DNA of 64,000 bases from Cyclobacteriaceae bacterium (GTDB lineage Bacteria > Bacteroidota > Bacteroidia > Cytophagales > Cyclobacteriaceae). A model generated the notes under the pieces. It was given only the letters and a program-made list of their open reading frames with translations, ran no database searches and had not been told where the DNA came from. Numbering within the stretch: position 1 is the first letter of the stretch; every line of letters begins with the position of its first letter. The translations under genes and the position numbers were made by a program. Below, in pieces: positions 36,304 to 44,663 of the stretch. The stretch spans positions 248,001 through 312,000 of the forward strand of contig JANQKF010000013.1 in NCBI GenBank assembly GCA_028281285.1, given 5' to 3'.

Positions 36304-36312
36304 CCGGCCCCT

Positions 36313-36666
36313 CTAATTTTCTTCTGCAGGAGAATCAAGTCGTTGTTGCCTCACTTTAAGGCTATCTAAAACAATATCATTGACCCTCAGGTATAATTGC
36401 GGTTTGGCCACATAATATTGATAACTCTTACTATAAGTAGCACTATCAAGACCCAATCGTTCAAAGATTTGGCGCTCCAACTCATCGTACAACACCCTGG
36501 ACGAATCACGACCTACATTCAGTGTTCCAACTTTTCCCTCTGCTATCCGTATATCGATCAGAACTTCAACCATCTTCTCCTCTGAAAGTATATCTTCAGG
36601 GAGTTCCTCCTCGCTTTTGCAGGAAAAAAGAACCAAAAAAACCGCCAGTAAAAAAACATTTTTCAC
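36313..36666 (-). CDS. DUF4296 domain lipoprotein
   Basis: A 117-residue lipoprotein with signal peptide and lipobox LFSC (Cys at about 16), followed by an acidic segment (KSEEELPEDILSEE). The DUF4296 core is recognisable from MVEVLIDIRIAEG and YQYYVAKP. The family is widespread in Bacteroidota and of unknown function. It precedes mutS2 with a 9 bp gap and is divergent from the DUF58 gene by 43 bp, a region that holds the 12 bp palindrome ACTTAATTAAGT (36678-36689). Confidence 0.85.
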   Translation of the reverse strand: MKNVFLLAVFLVLFSCKSEEELPEDILSEEKMVEVLIDIRIAEGKVGTLNVGRDSSRVLYDELERQIFERLGLDSATYSKSYQYYVAKPQLYLRVNDIVLDSLKVRQQRLDSPAEEN

Positions 36667-36709
36667 GGGTGAAAATTACTTAATTAAGTTATACTTTTAA
36701 AGCTTCATT

Positions 36710-37588
36710 ATGGAGCACATCATATCCAAGCTTCGGAAATACGAGATTCAGATCAGGAAGGCACTCAACTCCAGAATGCAAGGAGATTTCCATTCCATTT
36801 TCAAAGGCTCAGGCCTCGAATTTGATGGTGTGCGCGAATACCAATATGGAGATGATTTTCGCTCAATTGATTGGAACGTGACCGCCAAAGGTCACGGAGC
36901 ATTTGTCAAGACCTTCAAAGAAGAAAAAGAGCAAACCGTTTTTTTCTTGCTTGATGTCAGTGCCTCCCAGGAAATTGGCACCCCTGGTGCTCAAAAAGTT
37001 GATGTAGGAAAAGAGATTTGTTCTGTGCTCACCTTATCAGCCATAAAAGAAAACAACCGTGTTGGTCTTATTTGTTTTTCAGATGTTAGAGAGAAGTACG
37101 TGAAATCTGGTAAGGGCACCAAGCATGGCTACCAAATCATTCATGAGCTTTACAACCTCAAACTTAAATCTACCAAGACTGATATTGATGAGGCCATCAA
37201 GTTCACTCTTGATCAAGTCAAAAAACGAAGTGTTATCATTGTGGTTTCTGACTTTATTGATGATGGCTATGAAAAGAACCTTAAGACCTTGGCCAAACGT
37301 CATGACTTGGTCGTAATCCATTTGAAAGATGACAGGGAAACAAAGCTCCCAAATCTGGGCATCATTCCAGTTTATGACCAGGAAAGTCGTAAGACCGTTT
37401 GGGTTAATACATCTTCCGGTGAATTCCGTAAGCGACTGGAAAAGAGATATACGGCCAACAAAGGTGAACTGGAAAGGTTGTGTAGAAAGCATGAGATCAA
37501 CTATCTCGAAATCAACACTAAACAGAATTATGTTCCACAATTGATTAAGCTGTTCAAGCTTAGAAATAAAACACTGAAAAGTCTGTAG
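36710..37588 (+). CDS. DUF58 domain protein (bat operon)
   Basis: The 292-residue protein shows the DUF58 pattern: FKGSGLEFDGVREYQYGDDFRSIDWNVTAK at the start and a vWA-like domain with FFLLDVSASQE (MIDAS DxSxS) that extends to about residue 230. Such proteins act downstream of MoxR ATPases in Bacteroidota bat operons, which affect aerotolerance and oxidative stress in Bacteroides. No MoxR gene is next to it; the adjacent upstream gene is on the other strand. It is followed by a 4 bp gap to the next gene. Confidence 0.9.
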   Translation: MEHIISKLRKYEIQIRKALNSRMQGDFHSIFKGSGLEFDGVREYQYGDDFRSIDWNVTAKGHGAFVKTFKEEKEQTVFFLLDVSASQEIGTPGAQKVDVGKEICSVLTLSAIKENNRVGLICFSDVREKYVKSGKGTKHGYQIIHELYNLKLKSTKTDIDEAIKFTLDQVKKRSVIIVVSDFIDDGYEKNLKTLAKRHDLVVIHLKDDRETKLPNLGIIPVYDQESRKTVWVNTSSGEFRKRLEKRYTANKGELERLCRKHEINYLEINTKQNYVPQLIKLFKLRNKTLKSL

Positions 37589-37592
37589 GAAA

Positions 37593-38480
37593 GTGCGGGG
37601 GCTATTTTTTACATTATTCTGCTTATTTACAATTTCTGTTGCTGCCCAGGACAACAAGCCAAAAGGACATTTCCTTAAGGATAGTGTAAAGATTGGTGAA
37701 ACAGTTCCTTACGTCTTCTCTTATACAGATCGAAGGAACCGACCTGTTATCTTTCCTGATTCATTACACGACTTCTCTCCATTCGAGCTCGTTGATCGAG
37801 CTTATTTCGATACAAAGTCAGACAGCATTATAAGTATTGACAGCGCAGTTTACTATTTAACCACTTTCGAAATAGATACAGTTCAGAAGCTTTCATTGCC
37901 GGTCCATGTGATGTTGAGCGAGACAGATAGCATCTCGGTATATGCCGATATGGATTCTATTATTCTAAACCAGGTGGTACTTCAAATGCCAGACTCCGTT
38001 GCACTAGAGGAAAGTGCTCATTATAGGCCTGTTGGCCTGCAATTCAATTATCCCTATTGGATTATAGGATTGATCATTCTTGGCATCATTGGGATCATTG
38101 TACTGATTGTCTATGGCAAAACCATTCGTAAGAAAATTCAGCTTTATCGATTGAAAAAGAAGCTGGAGAAATTTAATATCAGTTTTGATGAGGAGATCAG
38201 CGGGCTGAACGATGACCCCACCAAAGAAAAAATTGAACACGTATTGAAGTTCTGGAAGACCTATATGGAAGGATTGGAAAAGGTCCCTTTCACGAAACTA
38301 ACGACCAAGGAAATTGCGCTACTACATGAAAATTCCAGTCTGGAAGAAACCTTGAAGTCAATAGACCGAAACATTTATAGCCCAATTAAAGTAAATGCTC
38401 TTCAGAACGACTTTGAATTCTTGAAGGATTACTCATTGGATCGATACAACCATGTAACAGAAGTGATCAGAAATGCTTGA
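37593..38480 (+). CDS. Bat-operon membrane protein of unknown function
   Basis: A 295-residue protein starting at GTG 37593 (4 bp after the DUF58 stop), with a signal peptide (MRGLFFTLFCLFTISVAAQ), an extracytoplasmic region of about 130 residues (repeated DSVKIGETVPYVFSY), one transmembrane helix (PYWIIGLIILGIIGIIVLIV, about 153-172), and a cytoplasmic helical tail. This order is common for the protein between DUF58 and BatA in these operons. It is not obviously BatD. It overlaps BatA by 8 bp. Confidence 0.78.
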   Translation: MRGLFFTLFCLFTISVAAQDNKPKGHFLKDSVKIGETVPYVFSYTDRRNRPVIFPDSLHDFSPFELVDRAYFDTKSDSIISIDSAVYYLTTFEIDTVQKLSLPVHVMLSETDSISVYADMDSIILNQVVLQMPDSVALEESAHYRPVGLQFNYPYWIIGLIILGIIGIIVLIVYGKTIRKKIQLYRLKKKLEKFNISFDEEISGLNDDPTKEKIEHVLKFWKTYMEGLEKVPFTKLTTKEIALLHENSSLEETLKSIDRNIYSPIKVNALQNDFEFLKDYSLDRYNHVTEVIRNA

Positions 38481-39522
38481 CGAGACGATATATAAATGGT
38501 ACTCGCTGGAATGGTTTACTCCAAGCACTCTTCAGTCTTTTGATTGGGGCTTTGGCATTTTGCTTTATGCATTGCCATTGGTTCTTTTGATTTTCCTCTT
38601 GAAGTGGTTGATTGGCACCAAGATCAAGCAAAAGCTACCGGTTGCCTTACCCAAGAAAGATATCGGTACGAGTTGGATGTCTTATTTGCGATTAGTCCCT
38701 AATCTTTTGATTGCTATAGCGCTGTCCTTGTTTATTGTTGCTCTGGCTCGTCCACAACGGACCAACGAACAAGTGGAGCAGTGGACAGAGGGTATTGATA
38801 TTGCTTTGGTCATTGATATTTCGGAATCGATGCGTATTGAGGATTTTAAGCCCAATCGATTAGAAGCGGCCAAAAGAACCGCCAGAAGCTTTATTGCCGG
38901 GCGTTTCCAGGATAGAATTGGGCTAGTCATCTTCTCCGGAGATGCCTATTCCCTCTCTCCGCTCACAACCGACTATGAATTGCTCTACCATTTTATCGAC
39001 AATGATATCGATTTTGATAAAATTGAAAACCGCGGAACAGCTATCGGTAGTGCCATAGCAGTGGCCACCAACAGGATGCGCGAATCTGAATCGGTAACTA
39101 AAGTATTGATCTTATTAAGTGACGGTGACAATACGGCTGGAAACATTGACCCAATCACAGCGGCTGAACTAGCGGCTGCCTATGGTATTAAGATCTACTC
39201 CATTGCCATAGGCAAAGAAGGTAAGGTTCCTTTTGGCAAAGACTTCTTCGGCCGACCTAACTATGTAGAGAATACCTTGGACGAAACCAACCTTCGCGAA
39301 ATCGCTAAAATAGGTGAAGGAGAATTCTACCGTGTATCTGATAATCAAGCACTGGCCAACGTATTCCAACTCATTGACCAATACGAAAAGGCGGAGATCA
39401 AAGAAACCCGCTACAAAAACACAACCGATTTCTACCCAGCCTATGTAAAATGGGGGATTGTCTTTTTCTTACTCTTTATGCTGTCCAAAAGCACTTTTGT
39501 AAGTAACGTGTTGGAGGATTAA
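38473..39522 (+). CDS. batA: VWA domain protein BatA
   Basis: The 349-residue protein has two N-terminal transmembrane helices (residues 26-48 and 74-92), a von Willebrand type A domain with MIDAS residues D115-I-S117-E-S119, and a C-terminal helix. It is the classical BatA layout. The usual batB, TPR and batD genes do not follow: the next gene is an unrelated VOC gene. It starts 8 bp before the end of the preceding gene, so the three genes make one transcript. Confidence 0.9.
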   Translation: MLDETIYKWYSLEWFTPSTLQSFDWGFGILLYALPLVLLIFLLKWLIGTKIKQKLPVALPKKDIGTSWMSYLRLVPNLLIAIALSLFIVALARPQRTNEQVEQWTEGIDIALVIDISESMRIEDFKPNRLEAAKRTARSFIAGRFQDRIGLVIFSGDAYSLSPLTTDYELLYHFIDNDIDFDKIENRGTAIGSAIAVATNRMRESESVTKVLILLSDGDNTAGNIDPITAAELAAAYGIKIYSIAIGKEGKVPFGKDFFGRPNYVENTLDETNLREIAKIGEGEFYRVSDNQALANVFQLIDQYEKAEIKETRYKNTTDFYPAYVKWGIVFFLLFMLSKSTFVSNVLED

Positions 39523-39571
39523 GCTTGACTTCTAGTAGGAACCGATTCGAGTGTCTTAGCGTTGGTTACCT

Positions 39572-40059
39572 ATGGAATCTTACGCTACCCCTTCCCAAAC
39601 TAAAATCGGCCATGTTCACTTAAAAGTGGCTGATCTTCCCAGAGCCTTAAGTTTTTACTGCGATGTCTTGGGCTTCGAAGTGATGGCCACATATGGCGAT
39701 CAGGCGGCTTTCATATCAGCAGGTGGATATCACCATCATATCGGTCTAAATACCTGGTTCAGCAAGGGAGCAGAACCAGCTCCTAAGAGAAGTGCTGGCC
39801 TTTTCATACTGCCATTCTTTACCCTACACGTAAAGACCTTGCTGTTATCTACAAGCGCTTGAATGATTTGAGTTATCCGTTTACCGGCTTCGCGGATCAT
39901 GGTGTCTCAGAGGCGCTTTATTTAGATGACCCCGATGGAAATGGAGTCGAACTTTACTGGGATCGACCCATCGATGAATGGCCCAGACAGCCAGACGGAA
40001 ATATTGATATGTATACCAAGCCCCTGGATTTGGAGAAACTATTAGGCGAATTGAAATAA
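39572..40059 (+). pseudogene. VOC family protein gene with a frameshift
   Basis: Two overlapping frames encode one vicinal oxygen chelate protein. The first (39572-39862) starts with IGHVHLKVADLPRALSFYCDVLGF and keeps to GLF; reading then should switch to HTAILYPTRKDLAVIYKRLNDLSYPFTGFADHGVSEALYLDDPDGNGVELYWDRP in the other frame, ending at 40059. The break is at a run of four T at 39801-39804; one extra T (five) would restore the whole protein. The metal ligands H, H and E of the VOC domain are then complete. It may be a real mutation, a sequencing error or, less likely, a programmed shift. Confidence 0.75.
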
Positions 40060-40172
40060 TACTCTATCTAATCTATATCCGATTTGGATTGAGCCCATCT
40101 GGCTATTCATGTTTTCCAAACACTTTTTATAATAATATGTTGCTGGATTAAATAAAATCACAACATTTGAGC

Positions 40173-41249
40173 ATGTCTAGAATTGTGGCCTTTATAATTC
40201 TTGTTTGTATTACTGTTTCAGTAAGCGCTCAAGACTCTCCTATAAAAATTCCCAAGGAAGAGTTACGAAATTTGAAATTCGAAAAGCTCTCAAAGGGTAC
40301 TGAAAGATTTATATCTGCCGAGCCCTTGAGAATTGATTTTGGCCATGGTCCCGCTGAAAGTTATTTATTCGAGCTACCCGAATACAGAAAGGCTGGAAAA
40401 GAGTTTATAGTTGACTCAAGAGTCTTCAAAGGCCAGTTTTACTACCCTATTATCTTGATCTTGGATGAGAACCTGGAACTGATACAGGAAGTCCGTCAAC
40501 CGATAGAGTTTCAACAATTGACCCTTTCTCAGCAACGCTTTCTAACGGGTGATCTACTTGATGAAAATGCAAAATATTTAGTCATCACTACTGACCCCAC
40601 CAATTTTGGTAAGGGTGTAGATTACCTCGTTGAATCCTCCAACTCCACTCCAATATACAGTGGTGGCACCGTCATATTCGTTCCGGGCCGAACCAGACAA
40701 CTTTTAAATACCGCATCAATTTCAAGCGAAGGAAAAATTAAAATACTTCTCCCTTTCGATTTTGGTGAATCACCACAGAGAAGGTACCAGGGTTTTACAT
40801 TTGAGTTTGGTATAGGTTTCGGAGGTGAGAGGATAGCAGAAAATCCTGATGGTGATGACTATAGAGCCGGGGGTGGAGCAGTTTTCAGTGCCGGGTATTC
40901 TAAGAACTTTAAGGGAACACCGATTAACTGGAGAGTACTAGGAGGATTTCGATATCAAGGTGGACAGGGCACTAATCAAGGCTTCCATTTCCTACCATCC
41001 CTCTATTTATCGACACGATATGTCAATTTTGGGGCCGGATTACAATTTGATTTTGGGAACTCTGTTAAGGCACCTGATGGAACAAAAACCAGTTTCACTG
41101 GTGCCACTGGTTTGAATATTTGGTTAGAAGGAAAATTAATGGAAACGTTGGGTTTTAACCTGTTTCACATCAGTACTGAATATGAAGACAGCAATTCAAT
41201 AGTCTATAGCGGAAGCAGAACAGGGTTTATGCTCAACTTTTGGTTATAG
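40173..41249 (+). CDS. Exported protein with barrel-like C-terminal half, function unknown
   Basis: The 358-residue protein (start at ATG 40173; TTG at 40167 is also in frame) has a signal peptide ending at SVSAQ. The N-terminal half reads IDFGHGPAESYLFELP ... PIILILDENLEL ... YLVITTDPTNFGKG, which resembles the general layout of maltose operon protein MalM, though weakly. The C-terminal half (about 190-358) has alternating hydrophobic strands with aromatic residues (FTFEFGIGFGG; FRYQGG; LSTRYVNFGAGLQF) and ends in F-W-L, consistent with an outer-membrane beta-barrel. No family is certain. The gene stands alone. Confidence 0.72.
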   Translation: MSRIVAFIILVCITVSVSAQDSPIKIPKEELRNLKFEKLSKGTERFISAEPLRIDFGHGPAESYLFELPEYRKAGKEFIVDSRVFKGQFYYPIILILDENLELIQEVRQPIEFQQLTLSQQRFLTGDLLDENAKYLVITTDPTNFGKGVDYLVESSNSTPIYSGGTVIFVPGRTRQLLNTASISSEGKIKILLPFDFGESPQRRYQGFTFEFGIGFGGERIAENPDGDDYRAGGGAVFSAGYSKNFKGTPINWRVLGGFRYQGGQGTNQGFHFLPSLYLSTRYVNFGAGLQFDFGNSVKAPDGTKTSFTGATGLNIWLEGKLMETLGFNLFHISTEYEDSNSIVYSGSRTGFMLNFWL

Positions 41250-41266
41250 CAGGGAGTACGTGTTAT

Positions 41267-41908
41267 CTAACCTAAGAGCCTATACCCAAACCCCTCAAGT
41301 ACAAAATTGAAGAGGCGAAGGCTGAAGAGAATCAAGGCAATTCCTACCACCCGATTCATGATCTTCATAAAACGGGGCGTTACCAGCTGACTGAGTTTTG
41401 TAGAGAAATATGTCTTAAGCAAATCTGTGCCAAAGACCGTTGCAATTAGAGTAACAAAGAAGGTGGTCGCCTGGTAATTATTGTATTCGTAATTGAGGGT
41501 TACTTTGCTGGCTATACTAATCCAAAAGAACAGCACAAACGGGTTCACCCCATTCAGGAAAAATCCTTTCATTATTTGACGGAACCAAACCGATGACTCC
41601 TCATGGGACTGCTTGGCGCCCGTTACCGGGACAGGCTTGAATATCGAAACTAACCCAAATGCCAGCATTATGGCGCCTCCTACTCCACCGAGCCAAAGGT
41701 TTAGGGTTTCGTTATTAATGATCTGGGATATCCCTAAATAGGTGATCACGATATACATGGCATCGCTGGCGGCTATACCCACAGCCATAAAGAAACCTGC
41801 CCAAAAGCCTTTTTCAATACTATTTTGAATCAGGGAAAAAAATACCGGCCCTATTAAAATACTTAACAGTAATCCGAAAATGAGCCCGTTGGTGATTACA
41901 TCAAACAA
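41267..41908 (-). CDS. LysE family amino acid exporter
   Basis: The 213-residue protein has about six transmembrane helices and the LysE/RhtB pattern (GPVFFSLIQNSIEKGFWAGFFMAVGIAASDAMYI, NPFVLFFWISIAS). It exports amino acids or similar small solutes. The TTG start at 41908 comes 1 bp after the stop of the GH3 gene and no better start is possible, so the two are translationally coupled. A cargo tied to the product of GH3 is possible. Confidence 0.87.
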   Translation of the reverse strand: MFDVITNGLIFGLLLSILIGPVFFSLIQNSIEKGFWAGFFMAVGIAASDAMYIVITYLGISQIINNETLNLWLGGVGGAIMLAFGLVSIFKPVPVTGAKQSHEESSVWFRQIMKGFFLNGVNPFVLFFWISIASKVTLNYEYNNYQATTFFVTLIATVFGTDLLKTYFSTKLSQLVTPRFMKIMNRVVGIALILFSLRLFNFVLEGFGYRLLG

Positions 41909-41909
41909 A

Positions 41910-43481
41910 CTATTCTACTGAGGCCCCCTCCTCCACAAATTCCAGCCAACTGGATAGTTTTTTCTTCTTCAAAACTCGAGGGAATTTAGATTGGCCTCCC
42001 TCCTTACCTTGAGCTTTCAACCAACCATAGAAAGTGCCGGTAGGCAAAACATCGATCTCCAGATTTTTCAATGCATGTTGTCTTTCAACCCCATAATCGT
42101 CATTCAATTCTTTAAGGCGATCATCGATGTACTGGATTAAGGTCTGAGAATCCACTGGATCATCGGTACCCACAAACCAATGGTGTTTGAATAAGTTTCC
42201 GTCCGGGAGCCCAGCTACTGTAAATTCTTTGACCACAATATTTAACTCTTCGCTAACCATCTCGACCGCTCTATTCATGTTGTCCACAGAAAGGTGCTCT
42301 CCACAAAGGCTCAAGAAGTGTTTGGTTCTGCCTGTTATGATGATTTCCGAGTTTCGCTTATCGACAAATTTGATGGTATCACCTATTTGGTATCTCCATG
42401 CTCCTGCACACGTAGATAATAGTAAAGCGTATTCCTTCCCTTCCTCCACTTGGTCAATCATTAAGGTTTCGGGATCCTCCACCATGGCCCCATCTTCATC
42501 AAAGTTCTGGTCATTGAAAGGTACAAACTCATAGAAAATACCGTTGTTCAATACTAAGCGCATTGATTTTTTACCCGGATCTGCCTGAAAGGCCAGAAAT
42601 CCTTCCGAGGCAAGATAAGTTTCTATGTAATGAATGGGACGTTCTAAAAGTTTATCAAACCCTTTTCGGTAGGGTTCAAAGGCCACCCCTCCGTGAACAA
42701 AGGCCTCCAGGTTTGGCCAGATATCATGAATATTATCAACCTGGTAACGGTCGATGATCTTTTCCAACAAGATCTGCATCCAGGCCGGCACACCCACTAT
42801 CATTCCGATATTCCATTTCGGAGCATTTTCGACAATCTCTTCCAGTTTGGCTCCCCAGTCTCTGTTTTTAGCAATTTTCACACCGGGACGATAAAAACCC
42901 TGAATCCAAAGTGGAAGCTGTCCGGTGGTAATGCCACTTAAATCTCCATAGTGGTAGTTGCCTGAAAAATTGAGTTGAGTACTTCCGCCAAGCATAAGCA
43001 TTCCGCATTGGAAGAATTTATCTGGCAGGTCGTACTTGGAAAGCGTATAGATATGACGTGTTCCAGTCTTCCGTATCGCCCGGATCATGTCTTTGGTTAT
43101 CGGAATATATTTAGACGAAGCTCCAGAAGTCCCCGAGCTTAAAGCAAAGAATTTTGTTTTGCCCGGCCATGCCACATCCTGTTCACCTTCCCGCGTTTTG
43201 TGCCACCATCGGTCGTTGATCTTATCATAGTCGCAAACCGGAACTCTCTGCTTAAACTCATCGAAAAAACTATGTGGATCCACATCCCTAAACTGCTCAA
43301 GCACAGACATAAAGTCGTATTCTCTTCCCATTTGGGTATTCCGGGCACTGATCAACAGTTTGGAGAGCTCCTTTTTTTGAAGATCGTATGGAGAGGTGAA
43401 GTCCTGCTCCAACGTTTCCCTGAGTTTAATCCCTTTTTTGAGTATCGTTCCTAAAATTGGCATTTCAATCTTGATATTCAT
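41910..43481 (-). CDS. GH3 family acyl-adenylating enzyme
   Basis: The 523-residue protein belongs to the GH3 family (named from plant auxin-responsive genes; bacterial members occur in Bacteroidota). It shows FFALSSGTSGASSKYIPITKDM (ATP/phosphate loop), SEGFLAFQ and the YQIGDTIKFVDK and GRTKHFLSLCGEHLS segments near the hinge. GH3 enzymes adenylate a carboxylic acid and couple it to an amino acid or amine. Its acid and amine are unknown. It is directly upstream of and coupled to LysE. Confidence 0.9.
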   Translation of the reverse strand: MNIKIEMPILGTILKKGIKLRETLEQDFTSPYDLQKKELSKLLISARNTQMGREYDFMSVLEQFRDVDPHSFFDEFKQRVPVCDYDKINDRWWHKTREGEQDVAWPGKTKFFALSSGTSGASSKYIPITKDMIRAIRKTGTRHIYTLSKYDLPDKFFQCGMLMLGGSTQLNFSGNYHYGDLSGITTGQLPLWIQGFYRPGVKIAKNRDWGAKLEEIVENAPKWNIGMIVGVPAWMQILLEKIIDRYQVDNIHDIWPNLEAFVHGGVAFEPYRKGFDKLLERPIHYIETYLASEGFLAFQADPGKKSMRLVLNNGIFYEFVPFNDQNFDEDGAMVEDPETLMIDQVEEGKEYALLLSTCAGAWRYQIGDTIKFVDKRNSEIIITGRTKHFLSLCGEHLSVDNMNRAVEMVSEELNIVVKEFTVAGLPDGNLFKHHWFVGTDDPVDSQTLIQYIDDRLKELNDDYGVERQHALKNLEIDVLPTGTFYGWLKAQGKEGGQSKFPRVLKKKKLSSWLEFVEEGASVE

Positions 43482-43526
43482 CTTTCCTAAAAATTGCCAA
43501 TCTGACCTGTTTTAAACGTTTTTCCC

Positions 43527-43534
43527 TAACTTTG
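43527..43534 (+). promoter_or_regulatory. -7 promoter box candidate for the YggS gene
   Basis: TAACTTTG fits TAnnTTTG and is 60 bp before the chosen ATG at 43595. It argues that the start is this ATG and not the TTG at 43532, which lies inside the box. No -33 element at normal distance. Confidence 0.35.
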
Positions 43535-43594
43535 GCAACTCAAGAAAGTGTCAAAGATACGACAATTCCAATTAGCCATATCAATGGTATTACT

Positions 43595-44275
43595 ATGAGT
43601 ATCCAAACCAATTTAGATTACTATTCCCAACAACTCAAAAACTACAATGCTCAACTCATAGCTGTGAGTAAGACTAAGCCTAATGCTGATTTGTTACAGG
43701 CCTACGATGCAGGGCATCGGGACTTCGGTGAAAACAAAGTTCAGGAGCTGGCAGCAAAGGCCGAGGCACTTCCAAAAGACATCCGTTGGCATATGATTGG
43801 TCATTTACAGCGCAACAAAGTGAAGTACCTTGCTCCCTTCGTTCATTTGATTCATTCGGTTGATAGTCAGCGTCTATTAAACGAGGTCAACAAGCAGGCA
43901 CTTAAGAATGAGCGAATCATAGATTGTCTGCTTCAGGTATTCATTGCAGAAGAAGACACCAAGTTCGGCTTTGATGAAGCGGAATTGATGACATTATTCA
44001 GTTCGCCTGAATTCAGGGCATTGGAAAACATAAGAATTGTTGGGCTCATGGGGATGGCAACGAATACCGACAATACTGATCAGGTTCGTTCTGAATTTGA
44101 ACGATTACGGAAAATCAGCGAAAGAATCACCCGTGAGGTAGATTCGGATAAGGTGACAATGAATGAACTCTCCATGGGAATGACAGCCGACTACGAGATT
44201 GCTTTGGAGGAAGGGAGCACGATGGTACGGATTGGCAGCGCCATTTTTGGAGCAAGGAATTATGCAAAACACTAA
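43595..44275 (+). CDS. YggS family PLP homeostasis protein
   Basis: The 226-residue protein (starting at ATG 43595; a longer in-frame reading starts at TTG 43532) has the single-domain TIM-barrel PLP fold: AVSKTKP with the PLP lysine, FGENKVQE, WHMIGHLQRNK and the C-terminal MGMTADYEIALEEGSTMVRIGSAIFG. It binds PLP without known catalysis and keeps PLP and amino acid levels in balance. It precedes the DUF423 gene by 10 bp. Confidence 0.92.
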   Translation: MSIQTNLDYYSQQLKNYNAQLIAVSKTKPNADLLQAYDAGHRDFGENKVQELAAKAEALPKDIRWHMIGHLQRNKVKYLAPFVHLIHSVDSQRLLNEVNKQALKNERIIDCLLQVFIAEEDTKFGFDEAELMTLFSSPEFRALENIRIVGLMGMATNTDNTDQVRSEFERLRKISERITREVDSDKVTMNELSMGMTADYEIALEEGSTMVRIGSAIFGARNYAKH

Positions 44276-44285
44276 GTAAGCAAAC

Positions 44286-44663
44286 ATGACAGCAAAACAA
44301 GTATTGATCAGCGCGGGTGTTCTTGGTGCACTCTCAGTGGGCATCGGGGCATTTGGAGCACACGGCCTTGAGAGCACGCTCACGCAAAATGGTAGATTGG
44401 ACACGTTTGAAACAGCAGTCAAATACCAGTTTTATCATACACTCGCCCTTTTTCTTCTGGGTATATTGATGTTGAACTACCAGCACCACTTTTTCAATTA
44501 TGCTGCTTTCGCTTTCCTCGGAGGGATCATTGTTTTCAGTGGCTCACTCTACACTTTGTCGCTAACCAATATTTCTGTTCTTGGAGCCATCACACCCATC
44601 GGAGGTCTAGGGTTTATCCTTGGTTGGATGTTCTTCGTTTTAGGCCTTGTCAGATCGCTCTAG
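44286..44663 (+). CDS. DUF423 membrane protein
   Basis: A 125-residue protein with four predicted helices and the DUF423 hallmarks GAFGAHGLE and AVKYQFYHTLALFLLG. The family is widespread and of unknown function. It probably shares a transcript with the YggS gene (10 bp gap) and overlaps the end of the convergent RecD-like gene by 4 bp. Confidence 0.9.
   Translation: MTAKQVLISAGVLGALSVGIGAFGAHGLESTLTQNGRLDTFETAVKYQFYHTLALFLLGILMLNYQHHFFNYAAFAFLGGIIVFSGSLYTLSLTNISVLGAITPIGGLGFILGWMFFVLGLVRSL

Noticed and set aside
36678-36689. 12 bp palindrome ACTTAATTAAGT between DUF4296 and DUF58 genes
   Set aside because: It is made only of A/T-rich bases at the centre and could be chance in an AT-rich promoter gap; mentioned in the DUF4296 entry but not called as an operator.
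37079-37657. 192-codon reverse ORF over the DUF58 gene
   Set aside because: Overlaps the clear DUF58 domain in antisense; no homology pattern.
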